A stretch of DNA of 64,000 nucleotides, from the NCBI RefSeq assembly GCF_020618475.1, contig NZ_CP085335.1, positions 1,240,001 to 1,304,000 of the forward strand, written 5' to 3'. The notes beneath the pieces are model-generated. The model was not told the origin of the DNA and ran no database searches. It worked only from the letters and a program-made list of their open reading frames with translations. The DNA comes from Haladaptatus halobius (GTDB lineage: Archaea; Halobacteriota; Halobacteria; Halobacteriales; Haladaptataceae). A program made the position numbers and the translations under genes. Below are positions 8,860 through 17,338 of this stretch, one piece after another; position 1 is the stretch's first letter, and each line of letters starts with the position of its first letter.

Positions 8860-9714
8860 ATGAGTGGGGGAGAATTGGAAGAACGGGAGCACAGACACCA
8901 TCCAGCGACGGACGACTGGCCGAGAGGATTCGGCGAAGCGTCGTGGTGGCCGTTCGTCTCGGCGCTGGGTGCGGCGGGGCTGTACGCCGGGGCGGGGCTG
9001 TACGTTCTGAGCCAAGGTGCGAACGACTACGTCCCGCCGATGTACGGCCCCATCGTCTTCGTCGTGAGCACGGTGGTCTTTCTCGTCGGCATCTATGGCT
9101 GGCTATATCACGGCTTCGTCGACCACTACTGGAGCCGCGAGGCGGTTGGCGGAACGAAACTCCGCTGGGCGATGATACTGTTTCTCGGAACCGAAGTGAC
9201 GACCTTCGGCGCGGGATTCGTCTACTACTTCTTCATCCGAACGGGCGCGTGGCCCCCGACCGGGCAGACCATCCCGCCCTTGCTGAACTCGCTCGTCCTC
9301 GCCAACACGCTCATCCTCGTCGTCAGTAGTTTCACCCTGCACTTCGCACACACCTCCCTGTTAGGAGGAAATCGACGCCGGTTCGTCGGCCTCCTCGCCC
9401 TGACCGTCGCACTGGCCGTCATATTCCTCGGCGGACAGGTGTTCGAATACTACGAGTTCATCACTCACGAGGGCTTCACGCTCACGTCCGGTATCTTCGG
9501 GAGCGCCTTCTTCGGGTTGACGGGACTCCACGGCCTGCACGTCACGCTCGGCGTCGTCCTCATGACGATTCTGCTGGCCCGCGCACTATTCGGGCAGTAC
9601 GACGCCGAGCGGGACACCTCGGTCACCACCGTCTCGATGTACTGGCACTTCGTGGACGCCGTCTGGCTCTTCCTCGTCGTCTCCATCTACGCCGGAGCGA
9701 CGCTCGCCGGGTGA
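8860..9714 (+). CDS. coxC: Cytochrome c oxidase subunit III
   Basis: The 284-residue product has seven predicted membrane helices. It carries the subunit III hallmarks HGFVDHYWSREAVGGTKLRW, FLGTEVTTFGAGFVYYFF and the C-terminal FGLTGLHGLHVTLG plus YWHFVDAVWLFLVVSIY. It belongs to the haem-copper terminal oxidase of the respiratory chain. No other oxidase subunit is adjacent, so the core genes must lie elsewhere. The ATG at 8860 gives a normal N-terminus; an in-frame ATG at 8824 would add 12 residues of poor quality. Confidence 0.93.
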   Translation: MSGGELEEREHRHHPATDDWPRGFGEASWWPFVSALGAAGLYAGAGLYVLSQGANDYVPPMYGPIVFVVSTVVFLVGIYGWLYHGFVDHYWSREAVGGTKLRWAMILFLGTEVTTFGAGFVYYFFIRTGAWPPTGQTIPPLLNSLVLANTLILVVSSFTLHFAHTSLLGGNRRRFVGLLALTVALAVIFLGGQVFEYYEFITHEGFTLTSGIFGSAFFGLTGLHGLHVTLGVVLMTILLARALFGQYDAERDTSVTTVSMYWHFVDAVWLFLVVSIYAGATLAG

Positions 9715-9783
9715 CTGCCAAGAACTGCCGGGAACCGACGGTGGTTCGCTTTCGAGACGAGATACAGTCGTCGCCAGAAAACA

Positions 9784-9792
9784 TTTAACTAA
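9784..9792 (+). promoter_or_regulatory. TATA-like element before the structured tmcA leader
   Basis: ATTTAACTA sits in the only AT-rich stretch of the coxC-tmcA gap, about 20-27 bases before the first paired base of the foldable RNA. No better-placed TATA element is seen closer to the tmcA ATG. Confidence 0.4.
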
Positions 9793-9811
9793 TGACGATG
9801 TCGCCCTAAAT

Positions 9812-9898
9812 GGCGAGGTCCCCGCGAAGCGCGAGTGGGTCTGGCGCCATCACCTGACCCCACCTCGCCACGACTCCTGACCTCTTCACACCGAAGAG
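9812..9898 (+). ncRNA. Candidate structured RNA: leader of tmcA or independent small RNA
   Basis: Four stems can be read directly. P1 is GGCGAGGT (9812-9819) with ACCTCGCC (9862-9869). P2 is the hairpin CGCG-AAG-CGCG (9823-9833). P3 is GGGTC (9837-9841) with GACCC (9856-9860). P4 is CTCTTC-ACACC-GAAGAG (9882-9898). P1-P3 form a three-way junction. A TATA-like ATTTAACTA at 9784-9792 lies about 25 bases before P1, the right spacing for transcription to start at its base. tmcA begins at 9933. No known family was recognised. The pairing is seen; the function is not. Confidence 0.45.
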
Positions 9899-9932
9899 AA
9901 ACATCCTTGCGACGCCCTTTCTAAATCCGAGT

Positions 9933-12221
9933 ATGGACGTAGCGTCGGTGGCGACCGCCCTGCGAGAGGAAGCCCGGCAGTCGAACGAGCGTCGGCTGCT
10001 CGTCCTCGCAGGCGACCGGAGCGAGGGATACGACGCCGCCCGACGCGCGCTCGACGCGGCGGAGATTCCCCGGTCGAAAACCGTACAGGTCGGCCCTCGG
10101 CGCACGCTCGACTGCGAGCGGGTCACGCAGCACCGTGCCGGAACCTTGCTCGGTACGACCCGCGATGCGGTCGTCTTCGACGCACACGACGAGCTCCAGC
10201 CGAACGCACTGGGGCGGGTCGTCGGCGCGGTCGACGGCGGTGGCCTGTTCGTCCTGCTCGCGCCGCCGCTTGATTCGTGGCCCGCTCAGCGGGACGAGTT
10301 CGACGAGACGCTGGCGGTGGCGCCGTTCGAAATCGAAGACGTGACCGGACACTTCCGACGACGGTTCGTCGCCACGCTCCGCGCTCATCCCGGTGTTGCC
10401 ATCGTCGACGTAGACTCGGGAACGACCAAGATGGACGGGCTGACACACCCTCCACCGAGAGTAACGTCGCAGGGGCGCGACCTTCCGAACCACGATTTCC
10501 CGCGAATCGCCTACGAAGCCTGTCTCACCGACGACCAGATGGTGGCGGTTCGCGCCTTCGAAAATCTCCGAAAACGAGGACGAGATGAACAAGAACGCGG
10601 CGAATGCGACGAGTACGGCGAGCACGAGCGGGCGGTCGTCGTGGAGGCGGATCGCGGGCGGGGGAAATCGAGCGCCGCCGGAATCGCGGCCGGATGTTTC
10701 GCCGCGGACGGCGACGACGTGCTCGTGACGTCCCGGAGCTATCGAAGCGCCCGCGAGATGTTCGTCCGCGCTAGCGCGGTGCTCGACTCGCTGGACGAAC
10801 TCGCGGGAATTGACCGCGACCCGCCCACGCGAATTTCGTCGACGTCGGGCGGCGTCGTCCGGTTCGAGAAACCGACCGCGGCGGTCGAAGCCGACGCCGA
10901 CGTGGTGCTCGTGGACGAGGCCGCCGCGCTCTCGGTTCGCCTGCTGGAACGATTTCTGGATTTCCCGCGCGTCGCGTTCACGACGACCGTTCACGGCTAC
11001 GAAGGTGCGGGACGGGGCTTCTCCGTGCGATTCCGCGACCGACTCGCCGAGAGCGACCACGACGTGACCGACGTGAGCATGGTCGAACCGATTCGCTACG
11101 CGCCGGGCGACCCGGTGGAAGTATGGGCGTTCCGCGCGCTTGCGCTCGACGCTCGCCCCGCAGTCGAACCTCTCGTGGCGGACGCGACTCCCGAGGAGGT
11201 CGAGTACCGAGCGCTCGGCGCGGACGACCTACTTACGGACGAGAACCTCCTGCGCGAGACGTTCGGCCTGCTAGTCCTCGCGCACTACCGAACCGAGCCG
11301 GCGGATCTCGCGCGACTGTTGGACGCGCCGAACGTCGAAGTGCGAGCGCTCTCTCGGGACGGCCACGTCGTCAGCGTCGCACTGCTCGCCCGCGAAGGAA
11401 ATCTCCCGGTCGACGTGCGCGAGCACATGTACGACGGCGGGCGCGTGAAGGGCAACATGCTCCCGGACGTGCTCACGACGCAACTGCGCGATTTCGACGC
11501 GGGGGTTCCAGAGGGGATGCGCATCATGCGAATCGCCACCCACCACGCCGTCCGCTCGTCGGGCCTCGGGTCGCGCCTGCTCGGCGAGATTCGGCGGGAG
11601 TTTTCGCACTTCGACTGGCTCGGGACGGGGTTCGGCGCGACCCCCGAACTGCTCCGATTCTGGCGCGAGAACGGCTACCGCACCGTCCAGCTCTCGACTA
11701 CGCGCAACGACGCCAGCGGGGAGTACTCCGCGCTGATGCTCACCCCCATCTCTGACGCGGGCCGCGACCTGTACGACCGCCACGCCCGGCGGTTCGCGGG
11801 CCGAATCGCTTCGGTGCTATCGGACGCGCTCGCCGACGCGAAACCGGACGTGGTGCGGGAAGCACTACGAGCGACCGAGATACCCGTCTCGCCCTCGCTT
11901 TCCGACTGGGAGTGGCGACTAGTCGCCGCCAGCGCCCACGGTCCGGGGCAGTTCGACCACGGGCCGGCCCCCTTCCGGCAACTGGTCGTGAAACACTTCG
12001 TGAACCCGGACGACTCCGACGCCGACGCGCTCTCGCCTGAGCAGGAGCGCCTGCTGGTACGGAAAGTGTTGCAGGCACGGAGGTGGCCCGCCGTCGCGGA
12101 CGAACTCGGTTACCACTCGCCCGGAGAGGCAATGCGCGCGCTGGGGACGGCGTTTCGGCCCCTCGTGGAACTGTACGGAAATAGGGCCGCGCGCGAGGAA
12201 GCGAGGCGGTACACCGATTAG
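9933..12221 (+). CDS. tmcA: tRNA(Met)/RNA cytidine N4-acetyltransferase TmcA
   Basis: A 762-residue protein with the full TmcA architecture. It has an N-terminal DUF1726-type domain (1-150), a RecD-like helicase module with Walker A EADRGRGKSSAAG (about 236-248) and Walker B VLVDEAAAL (about 323-331), and a GNAT module (HAVRSSGLGSRLLGEIRREF, about 533-552). A C-terminal RNA-binding tail follows. TmcA uses ATP and acetyl-CoA to make N4-acetylcytidine in RNA (tRNA wobble C34 and, in archaea, more widely). It is monocistronic or coupled with the following 51-residue zinc protein, and is preceded by a foldable leader. Confidence 0.95.
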   Translation: MDVASVATALREEARQSNERRLLVLAGDRSEGYDAARRALDAAEIPRSKTVQVGPRRTLDCERVTQHRAGTLLGTTRDAVVFDAHDELQPNALGRVVGAVDGGGLFVLLAPPLDSWPAQRDEFDETLAVAPFEIEDVTGHFRRRFVATLRAHPGVAIVDVDSGTTKMDGLTHPPPRVTSQGRDLPNHDFPRIAYEACLTDDQMVAVRAFENLRKRGRDEQERGECDEYGEHERAVVVEADRGRGKSSAAGIAAGCFAADGDDVLVTSRSYRSAREMFVRASAVLDSLDELAGIDRDPPTRISSTSGGVVRFEKPTAAVEADADVVLVDEAAALSVRLLERFLDFPRVAFTTTVHGYEGAGRGFSVRFRDRLAESDHDVTDVSMVEPIRYAPGDPVEVWAFRALALDARPAVEPLVADATPEEVEYRALGADDLLTDENLLRETFGLLVLAHYRTEPADLARLLDAPNVEVRALSRDGHVVSVALLAREGNLPVDVREHMYDGGRVKGNMLPDVLTTQLRDFDAGVPEGMRIMRIATHHAVRSSGLGSRLLGEIRREFSHFDWLGTGFGATPELLRFWRENGYRTVQLSTTRNDASGEYSALMLTPISDAGRDLYDRHARRFAGRIASVLSDALADAKPDVVREALRATEIPVSPSLSDWEWRLVAASAHGPGQFDHGPAPFRQLVVKHFVNPDDSDADALSPEQERLLVRKVLQARRWPAVADELGYHSPGEAMRALGTAFRPLVELYGNRAAREEARRYTD

Positions 12222-12244
12222 GGACGAACCCCTCTCTCCGGGCG

Positions 12245-12400
12245 ATGGAGTGCGCCGAAGACGACTGCGAGAACGAAGCGGCGGTTCGGTTGCACATCCC
12301 GTGGGCCGAGAATCGAGCGGTCTGCACCGGCCATGCGAGGGTGTTGGCCCGACGGGACGGCGTCGTGGCCGAACCGCTAGAAGACGTGGAATGGAAGTAG
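12245..12400 (+). CDS. Zinc-binding microprotein (51 aa)
   Basis: This short frame starts MECAEDDCENEAAVRLHIPW and ends DVEWK. Possible zinc ligands are Cys3, Cys8, Cys27 and His30, in the C-x4-C ... C-x2-H style common in haloarchaeal small proteins. It lies 23 bases after tmcA on the same strand, so co-transcription is likely. Codon use and acidity match the neighbours. The function is unknown; a link to RNA acetylation is only suggested by position. Confidence 0.65.
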   Translation: MECAEDDCENEAAVRLHIPWAENRAVCTGHARVLARRDGVVAEPLEDVEWK

Positions 12401-12486
12401 CGAGACGGGTATTTTCGAGTCGTTTTGCTTCCCGACTTCACCCACGGCCAAGAACGCAGAACTCGCCGCAGTGGCTAGTTCCGCGT

Positions 12487-12748
12487 TCGTCGGGGAAGGG
12501 CAGGGCGGGGCGGTTCCCTTGGCGGATGAAGGGCGAACGAGCGAAGCGAGTGAGGGCTTCACTCATGTGTGCAAGCATCAGCTATCGTCTAACTCACTCT
12601 AGTGACTTTCGAGGAGCAAACTGCTGTATTCGATAGTTCGACTCAGACTATCGTTAGGACACATGAACGAAGCCCTCGGTCGTCGCTCCCTTCGGTCGCT
12701 CCTCCTCGCCCTTCATCCGCCGAGGCACGCCTACCCTTCCCCGGCGAG
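12487..12748. repeat. Long imperfect inverted repeat (arms about 85 bp) around an 88-bp centre; gene-free gap 12401-12806
   Basis: The left arm (12487-12570) holds the blocks CGGGGAAGGG, GGCGGATGAAGGGCGA and GAGGGCTTC followed by TCATGTGT. The right arm (12659-12748) holds the same blocks in reverse complement and reverse order. A spacer of 88 bases separates the arms (12571-12658). Indels make the arms imperfect. The whole gap between the zinc microprotein and the end of gltX has no convincing gene. The shape resembles a miniature inverted-repeat element or a very large hairpin between two converging genes. Confidence 0.65.
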
Positions 12749-12806
12749 TTCGTCCTCGCGGCCGCGTGGTCGGTCGAGTCGAGTGAAAAGCGGGATTCGA
12801 GTGGTG

Positions 12807-14525
12807 TTATTCGTGTGCGAAGTAGGTGACCGTCTCGTCCTTGTCGTGTCTATCCACGCGGGCGAATCCAACGCGCTCGAACTGCACCACGTCGTCCGCG
12901 TCGGTCTCCACGAACTCCGGCTCCGCGAGACCGTTTACGTCGCCGTCCATCGTCCGCATTCGAACGGGGACGTTCTCCTCGGCGGGCACCCAGTGGATGA
13001 CGTCCACGCCCTCCTCTCGAACCGCGTCGATGTCGTCGCCTGTGTACTGGAGGGCGTCGCGGGTGTGCCTGAAACAGCCCAGCCCCTTCAGCCAGACGCG
13101 CTCGCCGTGGTCGGGGATATCGCCGGATTCGATGAGCACCGCGTCTCTGGCGGGGATGCGGCGCGTGCCCCTGTCCTCGTGGTCGGGGTGAACCGGCGGT
13201 TCGGCGGCCTCGGGATGCTCGCCGACGAGGGGGTACTCCACGCCGTCGCGGACGAGGAAGTAGCGGGGTGCCACGTCGTCCACGAGGTCGCGGTTCTTGG
13301 CGTAGACCGTGCTCATCGCCAGATCGACGTTGCTCGTGGAGGTGCCGAGTTCGACCATCGCTTCGGTGATGGCCTCTCCGCGGATGCCTCGCTTTCGGAC
13401 GCTCTGGAGCGTGGGCGCGCGCGGGTCGTCCCAGCCGTCGAGTTCGCCCTTTCGGATGAGTTCGGCGATGGTCGAGGTGGACATCTTCACGTCGTACTCG
13501 TCCACCTGCACGTGTCCCCAGTGGATGGTTTCGGGGTACTCCCAGCCGAAGTAGTCGTAGACGAACCGCTGGCGCTTTGCGGAGTCCTGCAGGTCGATGC
13601 CGCGGATGATGTGCGTCACGCCGGTGAGGTGGTCGTCGATGCCGGACTGGAAATCGAGCATGGGCCAGCATCGATACTCTGATGCCTCGGGCCGGGGGTG
13701 CGGCGTGTCGACGATTCGGAAGGCGACCCAGTCGCGCAGGGCGGGGTTCTTGTGCTCGATATCGGTCTTCACCCGGAGCACCATCTCGCCCGACTCGTAC
13801 TCCCCGGCGACCATATCCTCGAACTCCTCCAGCGTCATCTCGGGAGCTTTGTCGCGGTGCGGGCACGGCTTCGCGTCGTTCTTGAGATTCGAGAACTCCT
13901 CGCCCGAACAGGAGCAGGTGTACGCGCCACCCTTCTCGATGAGGTCGCGGGCGTGGTCGTAGTAGAGTTCGAGGCGGTCGCTGGCTTTCGTGACCTCGTC
14001 GGGGTCGAAGCCGAGATATTCGATGTCCTCCAGGATGGCGTCGTAGGCGTCCAAGTCGGGCCGTTTCGTCTCCGGGTCGGTGTCGTCGAATCGGACGAGG
14101 AACCAGCCGTTGTAGAGGTCTTTGTACGTGCCGATGACGGCGGGCATCCGCCCGTGGCCGATGTGCCACGGTCCGTTCGGGTTCGGCGCACAGCGCATCC
14201 GAATCTGGTCGTACTCCTCGGCGTTCGGCAAGTCGGGGAGCACCCGCTCGTCCTCCTCGTCTTCGGCGTCGAGTTCTTCGACCAGTTCCGGGTCGAGCTC
14301 GGCGAGGCGTTCCCTGCGCTCGTCGGTGTCCAACTGGTTCACCTGCGCGACGACCTTCCCCGCGACTCCCGGAACCTCGTTTCCGTGCTCGCGGAACTCG
14401 GGGTTCTCGCCCATAAGTGACCCCATGATGGCCCCTACATCGGCGTCGCTGTCGTGTTTCAGCGCGTTGAACAGCGCATGTTTTTCCGCCTCCGTATCGA
14501 CTCGGGCGCGTAACTCGTCGTCCAT
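12807..14525 (-). CDS. gltX: Glutamyl-tRNA synthetase (archaeal, likely non-discriminating)
   Basis: A 572-residue class I synthetase with HIGH (residues 121-124, in NPNGPWHIGHGR) and a KMSTS-type motif VKMSTSTIAEL near residue 345, followed by the archaeal/eukaryotic GlxRS beta-barrel anticodon domain. A Cys-rich zinc segment (YTCSCSGEEF and PCPHRD) is present. Archaea lacking GlnRS use this enzyme to charge both tRNA-Glu and tRNA-Gln, the latter then amidated by GatCAB or GatDE. The ATG at 14525 matches the usual N-terminus. The upstream in-frame stretch is non-coding. Confidence 0.96.
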   Translation of the reverse strand: MDDELRARVDTEAEKHALFNALKHDSDADVGAIMGSLMGENPEFREHGNEVPGVAGKVVAQVNQLDTDERRERLAELDPELVEELDAEDEEDERVLPDLPNAEEYDQIRMRCAPNPNGPWHIGHGRMPAVIGTYKDLYNGWFLVRFDDTDPETKRPDLDAYDAILEDIEYLGFDPDEVTKASDRLELYYDHARDLIEKGGAYTCSCSGEEFSNLKNDAKPCPHRDKAPEMTLEEFEDMVAGEYESGEMVLRVKTDIEHKNPALRDWVAFRIVDTPHPRPEASEYRCWPMLDFQSGIDDHLTGVTHIIRGIDLQDSAKRQRFVYDYFGWEYPETIHWGHVQVDEYDVKMSTSTIAELIRKGELDGWDDPRAPTLQSVRKRGIRGEAITEAMVELGTSTSNVDLAMSTVYAKNRDLVDDVAPRYFLVRDGVEYPLVGEHPEAAEPPVHPDHEDRGTRRIPARDAVLIESGDIPDHGERVWLKGLGCFRHTRDALQYTGDDIDAVREEGVDVIHWVPAEENVPVRMRTMDGDVNGLAEPEFVETDADDVVQFERVGFARVDRHDKDETVTYFAHE

Positions 14526-14675
14526 TATCGGTGGTTTTGGGAGTCGGGGTGAAAAATCTCGCTTTTTGTTCGTTTCGGTCGCTCGCTTGAGCACCGAGGA
14601 AGTACGATTATCCTCCAGGCGTGGAACGCGAACCACGAGCGTCGGCCCCATAAGCCAGTTGATGATAGGATGACC

Positions 14676-14701
14676 GTATGGGAATGACAAGTTCCGCATA
14701 C
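14676..14701. promoter_or_regulatory. Imperfect inverted repeat before the winged-helix gene (possible operator)
   Basis: GTATGGGAA and TTCCGCATAC face each other across 7 bases. They differ from a perfect palindrome by one inserted base. A TATA-like CTTATTTTTC follows directly, 20-30 bases before the ATG at 14732. An autoregulatory operator is a reasonable guess. Confidence 0.4.
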
Positions 14702-14731
14702 TTATTTTTCTATCCCTCTCGTATTCCACCG

Positions 14732-14965
14732 ATGACCGAGCACCGAGCAACAAAGATAGCCCTGACCGCCATACTCATAGCACAAGACGAGGGGGAGTTC
14801 CGCCTCCCGGATCTCAAAGAGCGACTTCATTTTCCGGAGAATCCTCCGTCGAACAGCACTATTCGACAGGTTCTCCGTCAACTCGAAGAGAGCGGATGGC
14901 TCGAACGCGAGCATCCTGAAGGCCGAATTTGGTACGCTGGTGAGCAGTTGGAGGAGTTATTTTAG
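14732..14965 (+). CDS. Winged-helix DNA-binding protein, small (77 aa)
   Basis: The product MTEHRATKIALTAILIAQDE continues into a helix-turn-helix with the wing NSTIRQVLRQLEESGWLERE and GRIWYAGEQLEELF. It is a bare winged-helix domain with no effector domain. The ATG at 14732 lies just after a TATA-like stretch and an inverted repeat; upstream in-frame codons cover the promoter and are unlikely to be translated. A damaged second copy begins 170 bases downstream. The target genes are unknown. Confidence 0.72.
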   Translation: MTEHRATKIALTAILIAQDEGEFRLPDLKERLHFPENPPSNSTIRQVLRQLEESGWLEREHPEGRIWYAGEQLEELF

Positions 14966-15137
14966 TAAACGAAAGCAAGCGGATATGAACGGAAAACAGT
15001 ACGGTTGCGGAGCGGTCACTGCTACTTTCGCCTCTCATCTTCGCCGCCAACAATTCCTTGTCGACTGAGACAAAAAACAAACGATCAAGTAGTTCATGGA
15101 CGGCGGGTCCGAAAGGTTCACGGGAGTGTTTAGGGTG

Positions 15138-15342
15138 ATGGTGCGGCATCGAGCGGTCTACGTCGCTTCAGAAGCGATCGTTCTTGCCCACGAACAGGGC
15201 GCATTCCGCCTGCCGGACGAGTCCATGCCGTCAGACTCGATGATCCGGGGGATCCTCCGTCAGCTCAAAGACTGCATGTGGCTCGAACGCGAGCATCTAT
15301 AAGGTCGAATCCGGTACGCAAGCGACAAATGCCAAACCCTAG
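15138..15342 (+). pseudogene. Decayed duplicate of the adjacent winged-helix gene
   Basis: MVRHRAVYVASEAIVLAHEQ, GAFRLPDESMPSDSMIRGIL and LERE mirror the intact neighbour along most of its length. The copy has lost about nine residues in the centre (the LKERLHFP region). It has a TAA codon at 15300-15302, exactly where the intact copy reads PEGRIWYAG. After the stop, the homologous GRIRYAS continues in frame. This is a tandem duplication followed by loss of one copy. Confidence 0.75.
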
Positions 15343-15883
15343 AATGATTATCTGATTATAGGATGCGTCACCAGAACGCTTTGCCGCCGACTACCGTGAT
15401 TATTTCACGGTTAGCGGACACTTGGCCGGCAGCATTACGGTGGATAGTACTGGTTACATCAGCGATACTCCTGGTAACAACTATTATACGCGGTTAGTCG
15501 TCGATTATCCCTGATTATTCACCGATGACTATACGGCGGAACCTAAACAGAACACAAAGAGCGTAGCTTACATGAAAACAGGCGTGAACGATGAACGAAT
15601 CATATACTGAACCGCTACTGGAGTATCAGACAGGATATTTACGTTTCAGTCGTCGCGATATCCGCTTTCCCGTTCCGTATTAGGAGGTGGACAGTAGTGA
15701 TCATTCAATCCGGGTGGGTTTCTAACCGGAAATTGGTTCTCTCCACGGCGTTTCAAACACTCTCAACGATTCTTTGGGTTGAATACAAACCTCGGAGATG
15801 GAGTCGGTGGCGGCGCTAGCTACCCACTCCAGGGCTTGAGTGCGCCTTTCATGGGGGTAGTCAGGGCCGCCGGGAGAAAGAAA
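15343..15883. other. AT-richer gap with gene debris
   Basis: No intact gene is seen. On the plus strand, 15362-15514 is an open stretch without a start that reads like a secreted-protein fragment (YRDYFTVSGHLAGSITVDST, then NYYTRLVVDYP). It is closed by TGA, with a further 30 codons open in the same frame afterwards. The base composition is lower in GC than the flanks. This looks like remains of a lost accessory gene. Confidence 0.45.
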
Positions 15884-15927
15884 ACTCGTAGTGTCTGTTT
15901 CATTTTCTTGAAACAGACACTACGAGT
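15884..15927. repeat. Perfect 19-bp inverted repeat with 6-base loop
   Basis: ACTCGTAGTGTCTGTTTCA (15884-15902) and its exact reverse complement (15909-15927) are separated by TTTTCT. The hairpin ends four bases before the ATG of a short secreted-protein frame. It could be a transcription terminator, a translation-blocking hairpin, or two head-to-head ends of a lost mobile element. Confidence 0.75.
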
Positions 15928-15931
15928 CTTG

Positions 15932-16087
15932 ATGGCGTTCGTGTTAGTAACGACCGTGCTCGTCGGCGGTCTCGCGGGTCCTGTTGCAGCACAATCTAAT
16001 GGCGATGACGACGGTGTTGAGCAGGAGCAAGAGCAAGGATCGAACAGGAAGTCGAAGATGACGATAATGACGACCGCCGCTAACTAA
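15932..16087 (+). CDS. Short secreted-protein frame, probably truncated
   Basis: The 51-residue product opens with a signal peptide, MAFVLVTTVLVGGLAGPVAA, followed by QSNGDDDGVEQEQEQG and then a basic tail unlike haloarchaeal secreted proteins. Another frame of the same DNA continues the acidic text (IEQEVEDDDNDDRR), so a frameshift near 16040 may have cut the gene short. The perfect hairpin lies just before the ATG. It could be a remnant of a larger secreted protein. Confidence 0.4.
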   Translation: MAFVLVTTVLVGGLAGPVAAQSNGDDDGVEQEQEQGSNRKSKMTIMTTAAN

Positions 16088-16281
16088 TTCGGCTCATCGA
16101 CGCGGTGCAATTTTTGCGACTCGACGTCACCCGACGGTGTCGGCGAAAAGGAGAAAGTCAAAGCCGAGGAGCGAAGAAGATATTCAACGCTGCCGACGTA
16201 AGCATTCCCCGACCACGCGATCCATCCCAATAGCAACCGGTGAGATGTCACTTTCGCCACACAAAAAATCAGTCGTCGCGG

Positions 16282-17337
16282 TCAGTGACCGCGTTCGATG
16301 AGATAGTCCGCGATCTGTTCGAGCAGGTGGCGCGACTCGTTCTCCGGCAGCACGTCGAGGTGGTCCTTCCCGCGTTGGACGAGTTCCTGCGCTTTCCCTT
16401 TCGCGTAATCGATGCTTCCTGCGTCTTCCAGTTGCTGAACCGCCTCTTCGATCTCCGCTTCGCTCACGTCGCCGACTTCGTCGGCTTCGACCAGCGAATC
16501 CACGTCGACGCCCTGCTTGCGTGCGTGGAGCGTGATGATGGTCTGTTTGTCCTCCACGAGATCGCTGCCGCGCTGTTTGCCGAGTTTATCGCTCGGTACG
16601 GTTAGGTCGAGCACGTCGTCCTGAATCTGGAACGCCCGGCCAACGTCAATGCCGTACCGATAGAGCGCCTCCGAGGTCTCCTCGTCGGCACCCAGTAAGA
16701 CGGACGGAACGGTCGCCGCCGCCCCGTACAGTACGGCGGTCTTGTTCTCTATCATCTCGAGATACTCTTCGGGGAGTACGTCGGGTCGTTTCTCGAACGC
16801 GACGTCGAGCGCCTGTCCCTCGCAGATCTTCGTACAGGTGGATGCGAGCACGTCGAGCGCGCCGACACACCGCTCCGGCGTGGCGTCAGTTTCGAGCATG
16901 ATCTCGAACGCCTTCGAGTAGAGGGTGTCTCCGGCCAAAATCGCCGTCTCGGTGTCGTAAGCACGGTGAACCGACGGAACGCCGCGGCGCAGGTCGTCGT
17001 CGTCCATGATGTCGTCGTGGATGAGCGTGAACGACTGGATAACCTCGATGCTCACCGCGGCGGCCATCACGTCCACCTCCGTCCCGTCGAGCGCCGGGAA
17101 CTTCCGGTAGACTTCCGACATGGGTTCGACGTCCGCCAGCGCGTCCGCGACCAACAGGAGAACCGTCGGTCGAAGGCGTTTCCCGCCCGCGTCGAGCAGA
17201 TACCGCGACGCTTCGTAGAGGCGCTCCGGTTCGACAATGGGAAGTTCCTCTTCGATGGCCTCGTTGACTAGCTCGCGGCGCTGTTCGACCGTCTGCGTGA
17301 CGAGTTCTTCGCGTAGTTCCGTGCTCGCGTCAGTCAT
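16282..17337 (-). CDS. idsA: Geranylgeranyl/farnesyl diphosphate synthase (short-chain polyprenyl synthase)
   Basis: The 351-residue trans-prenyltransferase has the first aspartate-rich motif DDIMD (residues 108-112) and the second DDVLD near residue 240, plus GGKRLRPTVLLL at 51-62. It condenses isopentenyl diphosphate with allylic diphosphates to feed archaeal ether lipids, carotenoids and quinones. It begins one base after the RNase J stop. The short gap, same direction and known haloarchaeal synteny (rnj-idsA-gltX) support one operon. In this strain the accessory patch 14.6-16.2 kb separates it from gltX. Confidence 0.95.
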   Translation of the reverse strand: MTDASTELREELVTQTVEQRRELVNEAIEEELPIVEPERLYEASRYLLDAGGKRLRPTVLLLVADALADVEPMSEVYRKFPALDGTEVDVMAAAVSIEVIQSFTLIHDDIMDDDDLRRGVPSVHRAYDTETAILAGDTLYSKAFEIMLETDATPERCVGALDVLASTCTKICEGQALDVAFEKRPDVLPEEYLEMIENKTAVLYGAAATVPSVLLGADEETSEALYRYGIDVGRAFQIQDDVLDLTVPSDKLGKQRGSDLVEDKQTIITLHARKQGVDVDSLVEADEVGDVSEAEIEEAVQQLEDAGSIDYAKGKAQELVQRGKDHLDVLPENESRHLLEQIADYLIERGH

Positions 17338-17338
17338 G

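Noticed and set aside
9780..9900. A box C/D or H/ACA guide RNA before tmcA
   Set aside because: CTGA occurs twice and a box-C-like ATGACGA once, but the box-C-like part lies over the promoter, the spacing is wrong and no ACA tail follows the hairpin.
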